This document shows positions 27,869 through 38,219 of a DNA stretch of 64,000 nt, piece by piece. The notes beneath the pieces are model-generated. The model did not search any database and was not told the DNA's origin. It saw only the letters and a list, made by a program, of their open reading frames with translations. Source of the stretch: CAVWDI01 sp963793095 (GTDB lineage Bacteria; Chloroflexota; Anaerolineae; Anaerolineales; UBA4823); assembly GCA_963793095.1 (NCBI GenBank), contig CAWBYY010000004.1, positions 248,001-312,000 of the forward strand. Direction: 5' to 3'. Every line of letters starts with the position of its first letter. Positions within the stretch are counted from its first letter, which is position 1. Both the position numbers and the translations under genes were made by a program.

Positions 27869-30243
27869 ATGCGTATCTGGAACCTGACTATCAACGATCC
27901 ACTATGTCTCCCTCTGGCTGCTGATGCACGAATCACGCCACCAGATTACACAGACGATCAAATCTGGGAGTTCGCGCTGGCTGAAAGAGATCCACAAGCT
28001 TTATCTTTAACCACAACATATGGCTTGAGAGCCCGTTCAATCCGGTTATTCCCTCAATTCATTTTAAATAATACAGTAAGAACTAATCCATATGATTTTC
28101 ACAAACAACCAGTATTCAAATCAATATATCCTAACTATTTGGAATTATCATTTTCACCTTTTACAGGTATAGACGTTCTTATGGAATATTGGGTTCCCGA
28201 ATCAAAAGTTATTGCTGGACGAATTAATATTATTAACCACAATAATACGAATAGGATGTTGTTCATAAATTGGACCGGCATCCTTAACCCAAGCAGTGGC
28301 GAAAGGTTCTCACACAACAAAGAACAGACTGCTACGATCTTATCCGGTATTTCAGATGATTTGATTCCGGTTGTTTTTGTCACAAATGGACCCAAAAGTG
28401 CCTCTGGTTCATATCCATCTCTCCAGCTCGAATTTGAGTTGACCCCCAAAAAATCTATGTTCTTTATCTGGTCCCATGCAGCTTTGCGCGATAAGGAATC
28501 TTCCTTTACAACCCGCGAGGTATCGCAACCAGAAAATGGGATTCAGAAAGAGCAAGGATAGAACTGACAAACCAGGGTCAGATCGAGATCTACACTGGCG
28601 AACCTGACTGGGATGCTGCATTCATGCTGTCCCAGAATATTGTAAATGGATTAATATTTGGGCCATCAAACCATCTCCCATATCCTTCATTTGTACTTAA
28701 TCGAACACCCGACCAGGGTTTTTCGTTGCGTGGTGATGGCAGTGATTACAACCACATGTGGAACGGTCAAACAAGTTTAGATACATACTTTTTATTGGAT
28801 TATCTTTTACCTTCTTCTTTAGATGTGGCCAAAGGGATTGTGGAAAATTTTTTCTCTGTTCAGGATGATACAGGTTTTATTGATTGGAAACCGGGTATCG
28901 CCGGGCAAAAAAGTAACCTTTTAGCAACTCCAATATTAGCGACCCTGACATGGCGAATATTTGAATTCAACCAGAATCTTAACTTTCTGGAGAAAGCATT
29001 TACCAGATTGCTGAAATTCAGCGATTGTTGGTTTTCTGAACTGCACGATCGGGATAAGGATGGCATTCCAGAGTGGGACCATCCATTACAAACTGGATAT
29101 GAAGATAATCCAAATTACTCTCAATGGGATCGTAGATATCTAGGGATTGATATTCAAACTTCAGAAAGCCCTTCTCTTTGTTCATTTCTGTATCAGGAAT
29201 GTATCACTCTAATTAAAATTGCCAAAACTCTTGGTCAGATCGAAACTATTCCCTTCCTTGAACATAAATTAAAAGTGTTACAAGATTCATTGAATGAGTT
29301 CTGGAGACCAGATGAGAAGTTCTTTTCTGATCGAGACCGGGACTCGCATTTAAGTTCAGAAAATTTATTGCTGGGAAAACAGACCGGGCCGGGCATTTTA
29401 ATTCTCGATGCAAATTTTGACCTTCCATCTAGACTTTTATTTCATATAGAAACTAAAGACGCCACCAGGAGAAACCCAACAATTTTCATATACGGTTATG
29501 GAGCATCTGGAAAACATAGGGTGGAACAGGTAAAAAGTGATGAAATTACCTGGCATCTTGGGACAGGTCGGATTACCGGAAAACATCAATATAAAAAAAT
29601 CTCGCAAATTGAGATCAGAAATTTATATCCAGAGGATATTTTTCTTATTTTCAATGCAGGTTACAGGACAATCAATCAAACTTCATTCATTCCCCTCTGG
29701 GCAGGAATTTCCGATATTGAAAAAGCTCAAAAATTGATTAACAATCATATTGTTAATCCAGAAATGTTTTGGAAGCCCTTTGGCATCCCTTTCGCCCAGC
29801 CAAAGCAATTATTTATAGAAGAAGATAGGTCTAATTTAATAAGTGTCCAGTGGAATTCCATTATTGGTAAAGGATTACTTCAATATGGTCATCACAATTT
29901 TGCTGCAGAGTTAGTTGAAAAATTGATGAATGCCGTTATTTTGAACCTTAAAACTGATCGAAACTTCCGCCAGCACTATGATGCTGAAAACGGGACTGGT
30001 GTTGGGGAGAAAAATGCCCTGACGGGTTTAGCACCACTGGGTCTTTTTATGGAAACTTTAGGAGTTCACATCTACTCCCCGCACAGGATTGCGATTGAAG
30101 GTGTAAATCCATATAAATGGCCTGTAATAATCAAATATAGAGGTACATCCATTACTCGGGAGAATGAAAAAACCATCATTAATTTCCGTGATGGGCATAC
30201 TTTTGAAAATTCTGATCCCGAACCTAAATTGATTACTATTTAA
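27869..30243 (+). CDS. Six-hairpin glycosidase-like protein, one frameshift near 28525
   Basis: About 791 residues once a missing base near 28525 is allowed for; the first frame stops at 28561 and the second is open across the break ('KWDSERARIELTNQGQIEIY' precedes the ATG at 28624). The N-terminal ~230 residues are a beta domain ('VLMEYWVPESKVIAGRINII'). The C-terminal part matches the alpha/alpha six-hairpin glycosidases of the GH63/amylo-glucosidase type: 'GDGSDYNHMWNGQTSLDTYF', 'DRDKDGIPEWDHPLQTGYED' and 'DEKFFSDRDRDSH'. There is no signal peptide, so it acts on cytoplasmic sugars, possibly glycogen or trehalose-type substrates. I chose ATG 27869 because of the promoter position; GTG 27863 also opens the frame. 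Confidence 0.75.
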
Positions 30244-30254
30244 AACAAAAATTA

Positions 30255-30824
30255 TTACTCAGAAAATTTCTCGACCTGGTAAGTCATTACTTCTATTTTC
30301 TTATTCCTCCACATTTCAGCAGGTGCGCCCATTTTTTGACATAAGTGGCTTAAGAATTGTTCCTTATCGGGAATTTTTGACCAAACCTGAGGTAAAAATG
30401 TGGCTCTCGCACTCCCATCTTTTAAGATAATCCCATCTATTCCGGGTTGTATCAAATTCAGAAGTTCATCAATATTTGAATAATTTAATTTTCGTGGTGT
30501 GGATAGTAAAGATATTTCAATTTTTATATTGTCCACTTCATCGGCTTCAAGGGGAGGAAAACGATAATCATCCATAGCTGCTGCAGCAGCATGGTCGCAA
30601 ACGTCAGTAATTATGGATCCTGTAGGGTTGAGTGTGCCAATACAACCTCGCAGCATACCATTTTTTGTGAGAGTTATAAATGTGGCGCCGGGTTTTTTCA
30701 AACTCTCAGGAATCCTTTCGTAATTAATTTCAAGGTCATTTTTCACTGAAACAGCATTTTCTATCGCTCTCCGAGCTGTATTTAATAATATTTCTTTCTC
30801 CATTGCTGTCAATTTTTCGTTCAT
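30255..30824 (-). CDS. amrA: AmmeMemoRadiSam system protein A (AMMECR1 family)
   Basis: 189 residues. 'LRGCIGTLNPTGSIITDVCD' is the very conserved LRGCIG core of AMMECR1, followed by 'AAAAAMDDYRFPPLEADEVD' and 'DGIILKDGSARATFLPQVWS'. The family is named from its co-occurrence with Memo-like and radical SAM proteins and its reaction is not established. Neither partner lies next to it here. It converges with the glycosidase gene (11 bases between stops). Confidence 0.9.
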   Translation of the reverse strand: MNEKLTAMEKEILLNTARRAIENAVSVKNDLEINYERIPESLKKPGATFITLTKNGMLRGCIGTLNPTGSIITDVCDHAAAAAMDDYRFPPLEADEVDNIKIEISLLSTPRKLNYSNIDELLNLIQPGIDGIILKDGSARATFLPQVWSKIPDKEQFLSHLCQKMGAPAEMWRNKKIEVMTYQVEKFSE

Positions 30825-31019
30825 AATTCATCCTGATTATTCTCTCTGGATATGATGAATAATATTTCCTCCCGGAAATTCCCTGAATGTTGATTATATT
30901 ACGAATGGACCTCCAGTAATCAACAATTTGACCTGGTTTTTGTTCTGTTGGTTACTTTATTTGCATCCCTTATTATTATTTTCCCTATACATTTGAAATA
31001 AACCATGATAAACTCGCAC

Positions 31020-31058
31020 GTCAGCTATGCCTAAACAGGCTTGCTTTCCGCTCCTGAC
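31020..31058 (+). promoter_or_regulatory. Possible S6:S18-binding mRNA leader
   Basis: The leader of rpsF folds into an outer stem GTCAG (31020-31024)/CTGAC (31054-31058) and an inner hairpin GCCT-AAAC-AGGC (31029-31040), with an unpaired CCG at 31048-31050. A stem-loop with a bulged CCG is the known recognition feature of the S6:S18 autoregulatory motif upstream of rpsF in many bacteria. The match is by eye only. Confidence 0.35.
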
Positions 31059-31106
31059 TCACCAAAGGTGATAACCAGGGGCTATCCCAGGGAAAGGAGG
31101 CATCCC

Positions 31107-31388
31107 ATGCGGCAGTATGAAATAATAATAATAGTTCATCCAGAATTGGATGAAAACGCGCTGGATGATGTTGTCAAAAGGATCAAAGACTGGATAACCG
31201 ATGATGGTGGCGAAGTAACTAATACAGAACTATGGGGAAAGAAGAGACTTGCATACTTAATTAATAAACAGAATGAAGGCCAGTATGTATTTATGCATGC
31301 TCAAATAGCTCCAGCATTCTGCTCCCAATTGGAAAGAAATCTTCGCTATCTGGAACCATTGCTGCGCTATTCAATGGTTGCCAGTTAA
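31107..31388 (+). CDS. rpsF: 30S ribosomal protein S6
   Basis: 93 residues from ATG 31107, set by an AAAGGAGG ribosome site 6 bases upstream; in-frame codons before it (from 31041) are leader. The start 'MRQYEIIIIVHPELDEN' and 'GKKRLAYLINKQNEGQYVFM' are S6 hallmarks. It binds the central domain of 16S rRNA together with S18, which is encoded two genes downstream. Confidence 0.95.
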   Translation: MRQYEIIIIVHPELDENALDDVVKRIKDWITDDGGEVTNTELWGKKRLAYLINKQNEGQYVFMHAQIAPAFCSQLERNLRYLEPLLRYSMVAS

Positions 31389-31415
31389 CTAATTGTGGGT
31401 TACCAGGAGATAAAA

Positions 31416-31802
31416 GTGAGCCGTGGTTTAAATAAAGTCCAGCTCATTGGTCGTTTGGGTCGTGATCCAGAAATGCGATACACTCCATCTGGTCGACCCG
31501 TTACTACATTCAGCGTTGGAACCACTCGAAAATGGAATACTTCCGAAGGTGAACGCAAGACCGAAACAGAATGGTTCAATGTTGTAACCTGGAGCAATCT
31601 GGCTGAAATCTGCAATCAGTATTTAAAAAAGGGGGGCTTGGTGTATATCGAGGGTAGATTACAGAATCGCCAGTGGGATGATGCTGAAGGTATTAAACAT
31701 TTTGCCACGGAAATTGTCGCTAATGAAATGATTATGCTGGACTCAAGACGTGATTCTTCCATAAATGATTCACTTTCAGATTCCGCAGAAGAGATTGAAT
31801 AA
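31416..31802 (+). CDS. ssb: Single-stranded DNA-binding protein
   Basis: 128 residues. I place the start at GTG 31416, spaced 5 bases from AGGAG; the longer frame from GTG 31395 lacks a ribosome site. The OB fold begins 'GLNKVQLIGRLGRDPEMRYT' and includes 'WFNVVTWSNLAEICNQYLKK' and 'VYIEGRLQNRQWDD'. The acidic C-terminal tip is 'DSLSDSAEEIE', lacking the classical DDDIPF ending, so contact with partner proteins may differ. The rpsF-ssb-rpsR order is common in bacteria. Confidence 0.93.
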   Translation: MSRGLNKVQLIGRLGRDPEMRYTPSGRPVTTFSVGTTRKWNTSEGERKTETEWFNVVTWSNLAEICNQYLKKGGLVYIEGRLQNRQWDDAEGIKHFATEIVANEMIMLDSRRDSSINDSLSDSAEEIE

Positions 31803-31852
31803 CCCCCAGAGACTAATATTAAATGTCTATATTTGGAAAGATGGAGTAAAAA

Positions 31853-32122
31853 ATGAATGACCAAATAACAAATAATGATTCAGATTCCCCGGTTAGACGT
31901 TATTATTCACGTCCCCGCTTTTGCCAATTCTGCACAGACACATCTATTAACCTCGATTATAAAAATGTTGAATTGCTAAAGAGGTATATAACAGCTGATG
32001 GCAAGATAAGACCCAGAAGGCAAACGGGTACATGCGCAAAACACCAGCGGGAGCTTGCCCGGGCAATAAAGCGCGCTCGCCATATTGCATTTCTACCTTA
32101 CACTGGTGAAGTTCTTCGTTGA
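31853..32122 (+). CDS. rpsR: 30S ribosomal protein S18, zinc-binding form
   Basis: 89 residues. 'RYITADGKIRPRRQTGTCAK' followed by 'LARAIKRARHIAFLPYT' is the S18 core. Cys pair 'CQFC' near the N-terminus plus Cys and His in 'TCAKHQ' form a probable zinc site (the C+ paralogue), which is retained in many bacteria. It closes the rpsF-ssb-rpsR cluster. Confidence 0.95.
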   Translation: MNDQITNNDSDSPVRRYYSRPRFCQFCTDTSINLDYKNVELLKRYITADGKIRPRRQTGTCAKHQRELARAIKRARHIAFLPYTGEVLR

Positions 32123-32218
32123 TTGCTCTGGCATAAGTCAAAGATAGTATTCCAAATGCCAAATCGACTTTGTAAAAAAATTCCATATTAAAAACCAATA
32201 CTTGAGGATATCCATAGA

Positions 32219-33566
32219 ATGGCAAAAAATCCAAAAAAGCGGATAGAACCAACTAAGAAACATCTCGCCAGAATGGAACGAGAAAATTTGCAGAAAAGGT
32301 ATATCCTCATAGCTAGTGTGGCAGTTGTTGTTTTGGTAGTAGGATTGGTGATTTATGGTGTAGTTGACCAGTACTATTTGCAGTCTAGAAAACCAGTCGC
32401 GGAGGTGAACGGTGGAAAAATCTCCGTTGCAGATTTTCAAGGCCAAACCAAACTTGCCCGCTACAATATGATCCAGAGCGCCTTTAATATATACCAATTA
32501 ACACAATTGATGGGCAGTGACCCTGCAACGTTGCAGCCGATTGTAAACCAGCTCCAGTCAATCGATGGACAACTTTTTCCTCCAGTAATCGGGCGCCAGG
32601 TTTTAGATCAAATGATTGACGACCTGCTCATAAAACAGGAAGCTGAAAAATTAAATATTTCTGTATCTGAGGAAGAGGTAGACAGAGAAATTGAAACTGC
32701 ATTTGGTTTTTTTCGAGATGGCGTTCCAACACCCGCTCCAACAATAGAACCAGAACCAACTTCAACATTAACTGAGCTCCAGCAGGAGATCACACAAGGT
32801 AACGAAGAGGCGCAAATTACTGAGGTGCCTGCTCCAACAAGTTCCGAAATCTTCTCCCGGTTCTGAAATCGCACCTGAATCCTCTTCTCAAGACGATACA
32901 ACAACACCTCAACCCACCTCAACACCTTTAACTTTTGAAGGATTTCAGGATCGATTTAATGAAACGATCGCAGGATTGAACTCCGAATATGGAATAACCG
33001 AGAAAGATATGCGCAGCGCATTCCGCTCCAGTATATTCCAACAAAAGATTATTGATGTGGTTGTTGGAGAAGTTGAATGCTCCGAGGAACAGGTTTGGGC
33101 GTCTCACATTCTGGTTGAAAATGAAGAACTCGCAAAAGAGATTAAATCACGCCTGGATGAAGGCGAACAGTGGTCGTTAATGGCCGCAACCTACTCAACT
33201 GATACAAGCAACAAAGATTCAGGCGGTGACTTAGGTTGGTTTGGTAGAGGAGCAATGGTTCAAGAATTTGAAGAGGCTGTTTTCCAAATGGAGATTGGTG
33301 AGATCAGCGATCCGGTAGAAACCCAATTTGGCTGGCATATAATCCGGAAAATTGGTCATGAAGATAAACCCATATCCAATGATGATTGCCAGCAATTAAG
33401 AATTGAAGAGTTAAATAAGTGGTTGGAAATTCAACGGGAGAATTCTGAAATTGTGATCAATGAAAACTGGGGAGAATTCGCACCAGACGAACCATCTATC
33501 CCGATTGAAATGAAACAATTTATTGATGCCAATCAAAATTTTCCCGCCCCAACCCCCAGTCCATAA
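32219..33566 (+). CDS. Membrane-anchored PpiC/SurA-type foldase, one frameshift near 32850
   Basis: About 448 residues across one extra base near 32850. A short Lys/Arg-rich N-terminus precedes a transmembrane helix (residues 31-52), so the rest lies outside. A SurA_N-like helical region ('FQGQTKLARYNMIQSAFNIY', 'QVLDQMIDDLLIKQEAEKLN') is followed by a Pro/Thr/Glu-rich linker where the frame breaks. The parvulin domain then shows 'ASHILVENEELAKEIKSRLD', 'SKDSGGDLGWFGRGAMVQEF'-type sequence (here 'NKDSGGDLGWFGRGAMVQEF') and 'FGWHIIRKIG'. It assists folding of exported proteins by prolyl isomerisation. After the break the frame also opens at a TTG (32976), which is not the real start. Confidence 0.85.
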
Positions 33567-33577
33567 GAATAATTATT

Positions 33578-33617
33578 AACAAAATGCTCGCATAAAAATT
33601 TTTGCGAGCATTTTGTT
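33578..33617. terminator. Bidirectional terminator between foldase gene and smc
   Basis: AACAAAATGCTCGCA (33578-33592) pairs perfectly with TGCGAGCATTTTGTT (33603-33617) around a 10-base loop. T-rich tracts flank both sides, so it can end both converging transcripts. The arm runs into the last codons of smc (stop at 33616). Confidence 0.75.
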
Positions 33618-36600
33618 AATCAATCACCTTTGATAATTCATCAATTTTTAAACTCAATACCTGGCTAGTCGAATCCCGCCCCATTGTAACGCCATAAATT
33701 ATATCTGCTGCTTCAACTGTATTGCGATTATGAGTTACGACAACAAATTGCGTTTTTTGACTCATTTCTTTCAATAAAGCTCTGAATCTTCTCGAATTTG
33801 CCTCGTCTAACATTGCGTCAACTTCATCAAGCAGACAAAATGGGGTTGGCGAAACCCTGATCAATCCAAAGACCAAAGCTATTGCAGTAAGGCTTCTTTC
33901 CCCCCCTGAAAGTAAAGTTAACCCCTGGGTTCGTCGTCCGGGTAAACGTGCATCGATCTCAATACCCGTGTTGGTAATATCTGAAGGATCTGACAGAATA
34001 AGATGGGCTGATCCTCCTCCGAATAATCTCGAGAAAATTTCTTCAAATTCCTCCGCAACATTTTCGAATGTCCGGCAGAATTCTTCTTCCATTAATTGAT
34101 CTAATTCCTTAATCACATGCCTTACATCTGCATCTGCCTTTTTTAAATCATCTATCTGGTTTATCAAAAATTCATACCGGCTCTTTACTGCCTCATATTC
34201 TGAGCTTACTTCAGGATTAATTGGTCCAATCTGTCTGATTTGCGATCTCAACCTTCGTAGTGACTTTTCATAATCCGGAGGTAACACCTCAACTACCGGA
34301 AGTTGCTCTACGAAACCATCAATAGGTAACGGATACGGACCTGAAACTTCATCAGCGTATTCGAAAGCTACCAAACCGAGATCATCTTCGATTCTTTTTC
34401 TAAGGTTTTCCACACTCTCCCTTTGCCTGGCAACCTCAATTTTTGCATTTGTGAAAAGTTGGTCCACTTCACTTATCCGTTTTCGAATATTAATTGAGAG
34501 TTTGGATAATTCTTCCCTTTCATACTCGACTGCGATGAGGTTTTGTTCCTCCTCATGAATTACTAATTCTAATTCTTCAAGCTGTTTTTGGATTTCATTT
34601 TCAGATTCTTGTTCTTTGATTAATTCCTCTTCAAGTTTCCTGTATTCTTCTTCAAAATGAATTATTCGTTCAGCCAGTTCCCGATATGAGCTTTCAATCT
34701 CTGCAATAAGTAGTTTTTTATCATTCAGCAATTTTTCTGAATCTGCAAGCGATCTGGCGCTCAACGCATACTCTGTCCTGGCAGTCGTATAATGATCTTG
34801 AAGAAGTTCTTGGTCTAAGTTACCCAATTCATTGACAACATCATTGTATTTTCGATCAACTTCCGGGATCAACTCTTCAATCTTTTTTATTTCTACTGAT
34901 GACGATTTAATTTCCTGGTCGTTTTCTTTTTTTTCATTTTCTATGCGCAATATTTCATTTTTGCACCAATTTATTTGCCAGTCAAGACGTTCTAACAATA
35001 CGGTTTGTTCCCGTTCCTCCTCCTTCTTCATCCGAATTTTTTCCTGGACATCTACCAGCTCAGATCCAAGATCATCGTAAATTCTGGTCTGCGCTTCTAG
35101 TTCCCCCTCCAGCTTAATTAATTCAAATTCAAAATCCCCTATCTTTTTTTCAATCCCACTGAGTTCTTTAATTAGCTTCTCTATTTGTGCTGACCTTCCC
35201 AGAAGAGAATTATCCTTACTATCATATTTAGTCCCAAATGAAATTATTGGACCTTTTGAACTGAATGCTTCACCATCCAGTGTCACGGCAACTATTGTTT
35301 TTATTTGATTGGCTGTTACACGTTTTGCTGTTTTTCGATCGTTTACAATCAGCACATTTCCGAGAAAATAGTCCACAATATTCTTAATACTTACCGGGTA
35401 ATTAATTAACTCACTGGCAATTCCTATTACACCGCTGCCAAAATCTTCATCTTTTGATAATAACATCTCATCATCGCTGACTATTGAATCAATTGGCAGG
35501 ATCACCCCTTTGGCTGAATTCTCCAGAAGTATGTCTAAAGCAATATCTGGATCATTCTTTAATAAAATAGCATCGATATACATAGCAAGAGCTGCCGCAA
35601 TTGCAGTCTCATGCTCCTTATCCACACCGATTATCTGGTGTAAAACGCCGGTTATTCCTGAAATTTTTTTCTCTTTGGAAGCGTTCAATAATACCCGGGA
35701 GCCTTCGGGGTATCCTTCTAAACTTGATTCTGATTGTTTTAAAAGTTGGATTTTTACGAGCAATTGTTCATGCTGGTTATTTAAACTCGCAATTTCTAGT
35801 TTCAATTTTTGAATCTTATCTTCAATTTTTCGCTTTGTTTTTTCACTGTTTTCTGAATTTGATTTGATAGTACTGAATCTTTGTTCTTCATTCTTGAGGA
35901 GTTCCTTTATTTTTCCAATCGTGTCGGCTGCATTTTGGGAATTTTCCTCAATACCTTCTAATCTTACTTTTGTATTATTTAATTCCTTTTCAAGCGATTG
36001 ATTTCTACTATGGCGAGTTTCAATTAAGCTTAGAAGCGTTTCCCGTTTCGATTTTAATTTGATTTGTTCTTCATTCAAGTCATCAATACTGAGCTCTAAT
36101 TTTCCCCTCTTTTCATGCTTATTGTCATAGCTTATTTTTAATTCCTCATATTTTTGTGTTATTGATTTATTATTTCGTTCGATTAGATCAAATTCTTCCT
36201 TGGTTGAAATCAATAATTCCTTTTGGATGCTCAATCTTTGTTGTATTCTTTCCAATTCCCCAGACGTATCTCTTTTTTGCTCCTGCAACCATCCTTTACG
36301 TTCATTACCTACCGCAATTTCGCGGGAAACCACTTCTCTCTTCGATCGCAGGGTATCTTTTTGTTCATTCCATTTGTTCAATCGATTTCGGCAATCTGAT
36401 ATCCCGGATTGGATACCTTCGATGCTGCTACTGATTTGAACTTCTTCATGCTGTAATTCCATTAATTTCTTTTCGTATTGTTCCGAATTATTATGCGCTC
36501 TTGAAAGAGCTTCCTGAGAGTTATGCCAGTGAAAACCATACCATTGGCGCAATACATCCGACAACTCGGATGCTGCTTCCTCGTACTCTTCTGCCCTGTT

Positions 36601-37233
36601 TACCTGGCGTTCAAGACTGCGTAAACGCGGTCGAAGCTCTATCAAAATGTCCTGTACTCTTTCCAGGTTTCTCTGGGTAGCCTCTAACCTTCGAATAGCA
36701 TCCTCACGGCGGGAGCGGTGCAATCCAATCCCTGCGGCTTCTTCAAATAACCGCCGCCTCTCATCAGCCCGTAATGATAACGCCGCATCAACCAGCCCCT
36801 GTCCAATTATTGTGTAAGTCCGTTCCGCTAACCCGGATTGCGCTAATAATTCCGAAACGTCCATCAAGCGCACACGCTGACCATTTATTAAATATTCATT
36901 CTGCCCATCACGATAAGCCCGGCGTGTAATTGCTACCTCATTAAAATCTATCGGAAGCCAGCCATCATTGTTGTCAAAAGTGATCGTTGCATATGCCATC
37001 CCGGCCTGTGAACGGCTTTCAGAACCCGAAAAAATCATGTCTTCAGTTTTCTTGCCGCGCAGCAACCTGTATGATTGTTCACCTAATACCCACCTCAAGC
37101 TGTCACCAATATTGGATTTTCCGCTGCCGTTTGGACCTACAATAGAGGTGACAGTATCCGCGAACTCAAATACTGTTCGGCTTGCGAAAGTTTTGTATCC
37201 GCTTAATTCAAGTGACTTCAACCTCGAGCCCAT
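33616..37233 (-). CDS. smc: Chromosome partition protein Smc
   Basis: 1205 residues, full length. N-terminal Walker A 'GPNGSGKS' (33-40) and 'LRWVLGEQSYRLLRG' are typical of Smc. Two long coiled coils (about 170-510 and 680-1010) flank the hinge ('GYPEGSRVLLNASKEKKISG' to about residue 670). The C-terminal head has the signature 'TLLSGGERSLTAIALVFGL' and Walker B 'FCLLDEVDAMLDEAN'. It makes the DNA-loop-extruding condensin ring with ScpA and ScpB; scpB is at 15852-16436. It lies 22 bases after rnc, a common pairing, and probably shares its transcript. Confidence 0.96.
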   Translation of the reverse strand: MGSRLKSLELSGYKTFASRTVFEFADTVTSIVGPNGSGKSNIGDSLRWVLGEQSYRLLRGKKTEDMIFSGSESRSQAGMAYATITFDNNDGWLPIDFNEVAITRRAYRDGQNEYLINGQRVRLMDVSELLAQSGLAERTYTIIGQGLVDAALSLRADERRRLFEEAAGIGLHRSRREDAIRRLEATQRNLERVQDILIELRPRLRSLERQVNRAEEYEEAASELSDVLRQWYGFHWHNSQEALSRAHNNSEQYEKKLMELQHEEVQISSSIEGIQSGISDCRNRLNKWNEQKDTLRSKREVVSREIAVGNERKGWLQEQKRDTSGELERIQQRLSIQKELLISTKEEFDLIERNNKSITQKYEELKISYDNKHEKRGKLELSIDDLNEEQIKLKSKRETLLSLIETRHSRNQSLEKELNNTKVRLEGIEENSQNAADTIGKIKELLKNEEQRFSTIKSNSENSEKTKRKIEDKIQKLKLEIASLNNQHEQLLVKIQLLKQSESSLEGYPEGSRVLLNASKEKKISGITGVLHQIIGVDKEHETAIAAALAMYIDAILLKNDPDIALDILLENSAKGVILPIDSIVSDDEMLLSKDEDFGSGVIGIASELINYPVSIKNIVDYFLGNVLIVNDRKTAKRVTANQIKTIVAVTLDGEAFSSKGPIISFGTKYDSKDNSLLGRSAQIEKLIKELSGIEKKIGDFEFELIKLEGELEAQTRIYDDLGSELVDVQEKIRMKKEEEREQTVLLERLDWQINWCKNEILRIENEKKENDQEIKSSSVEIKKIEELIPEVDRKYNDVVNELGNLDQELLQDHYTTARTEYALSARSLADSEKLLNDKKLLIAEIESSYRELAERIIHFEEEYRKLEEELIKEQESENEIQKQLEELELVIHEEEQNLIAVEYEREELSKLSINIRKRISEVDQLFTNAKIEVARQRESVENLRKRIEDDLGLVAFEYADEVSGPYPLPIDGFVEQLPVVEVLPPDYEKSLRRLRSQIRQIGPINPEVSSEYEAVKSRYEFLINQIDDLKKADADVRHVIKELDQLMEEEFCRTFENVAEEFEEIFSRLFGGGSAHLILSDPSDITNTGIEIDARLPGRRTQGLTLLSGGERSLTAIALVFGLIRVSPTPFCLLDEVDAMLDEANSRRFRALLKEMSQKTQFVVVTHNRNTVEAADIIYGVTMGRDSTSQVLSLKIDELSKVID

Positions 37234-37255
37234 ATTATTGTCGCTTAGCGAAATC

Positions 37256-37974
37256 CTAAAGAGTTATATCCAGTGATGCAATTGCTTCTCGAGCTGCCGC
37301 TTTTGCAGCAGCTTGCTTTGTGTGTCCCCGTCCCCGGCCATATGTTTTTCCATTTACCAGAACTTCAACCTCAAATACCTTTTCATGGTCGGGTCCCTGC
37401 TCAGATATCGTATGGTAACTGGGCGGGCCAAACCCTTTTGATTGTACCCATTCTTGAAAAACACTCTTGGGGTCCTGGTCAGCCCGTGAGCTCATTATTT
37501 TATAAACTGCGTGTTCTAAATTCGGTTCTATAAATTCTTTAACCGCATTCAATCCTGCATCCAGATACAGAGCACCAACCAATGCTTCAAAAGTTCCACA
37601 AAGAAGCGCTTTTCGTCTCCTCCTCCACCATGAACTTCTCCCACTCCCAGATGGATTGCAGCTCCGAGATTGATTTCCATGCCAAACTCAGCTAATTGTT
37701 CTGTTCTCACTAATGCTGAACGCAGTCGGGTGAGGTCGCCTTCTTTTAGCTCAGGAAAATGATTGTATAACCAGGCAGCTACGATAAAATCTAAAACTGC
37801 GTCACCCAGAAATTCAAGCCTTTCGTTATCTTCAAGTGCATCCGGATTCTCGTTCAAAAATGAGCGGTGTGTTAATGCGCGACTCAATAGCAGGTAATCC
37901 GTAAAAGGCAGATTGTTTCTCTTTGCGAATTGTTGAGGAGTTTCTTCTGGATCAATTGGAAAATTCTCATTCAT
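37256..37974 (-). CDS. rnc: Ribonuclease III, one frameshift near 37610
   Basis: About 239 residues once one missing base near 37610 is supplied. The N-terminal RNase III domain has the signature 'ERLEFLGDAVLDFIVAAWLY' with its acidic metal ligands, and 'HRSFLNENPDALEDN' before it. After the break the second catalytic part reads 'ALVGALYLDAGLNAVKEFI'. The dsRNA-binding domain follows ('SVFQEWVQSKGFGPPSYHTI', 'GRGRGHTKQAAAKAAAREAI'). It processes rRNA precursors and double-stranded RNA. Nothing is missing except the frame, so I suspect a sequence error. Confidence 0.88.
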
Positions 37975-38139
37975 AAAGATATCCCAAGCTTGTTTATTAA
38001 AGTATGATCAATTAATTTAGAGACCGGACTGCTCAATGAAATTCCGTTAGACTTGATCAACGAAACCGGGATATTATAAGCCATTTCGGTTATGGAAATG
38101 TTGTGCATTCTTATAGTCGATGAATTAAAGATTAATTGA

Positions 38140-38176
38140 ATTCTTTATATTCGTTTAACAAATGAATTTAAAGAAT
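38140..38176. repeat. AT-rich long inverted repeat in the rnc-thrC gap
   Basis: Left arm 38140-38156 and right arm 38160-38176 match in 15 of 17 positions (one G-T wobble, one T-T mismatch) around the loop AAC. It is 44 bases beyond the threonine synthase stop on the minus strand. It may act as an RNA 3' stabiliser or terminator; no long U-tract follows. The remainder of 37975-38219 shows no gene or clear signal. Confidence 0.45.
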
Positions 38177-38219
38177 CATTTTGATAATCTAACCAATGCA
38201 GATTGATTTAAAAAAATTC

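Noticed and set aside
31041..31106. N-terminal extension of S6
   Set aside because: The extension has no homology to S6, and AAAGGAGG selects ATG 31107.
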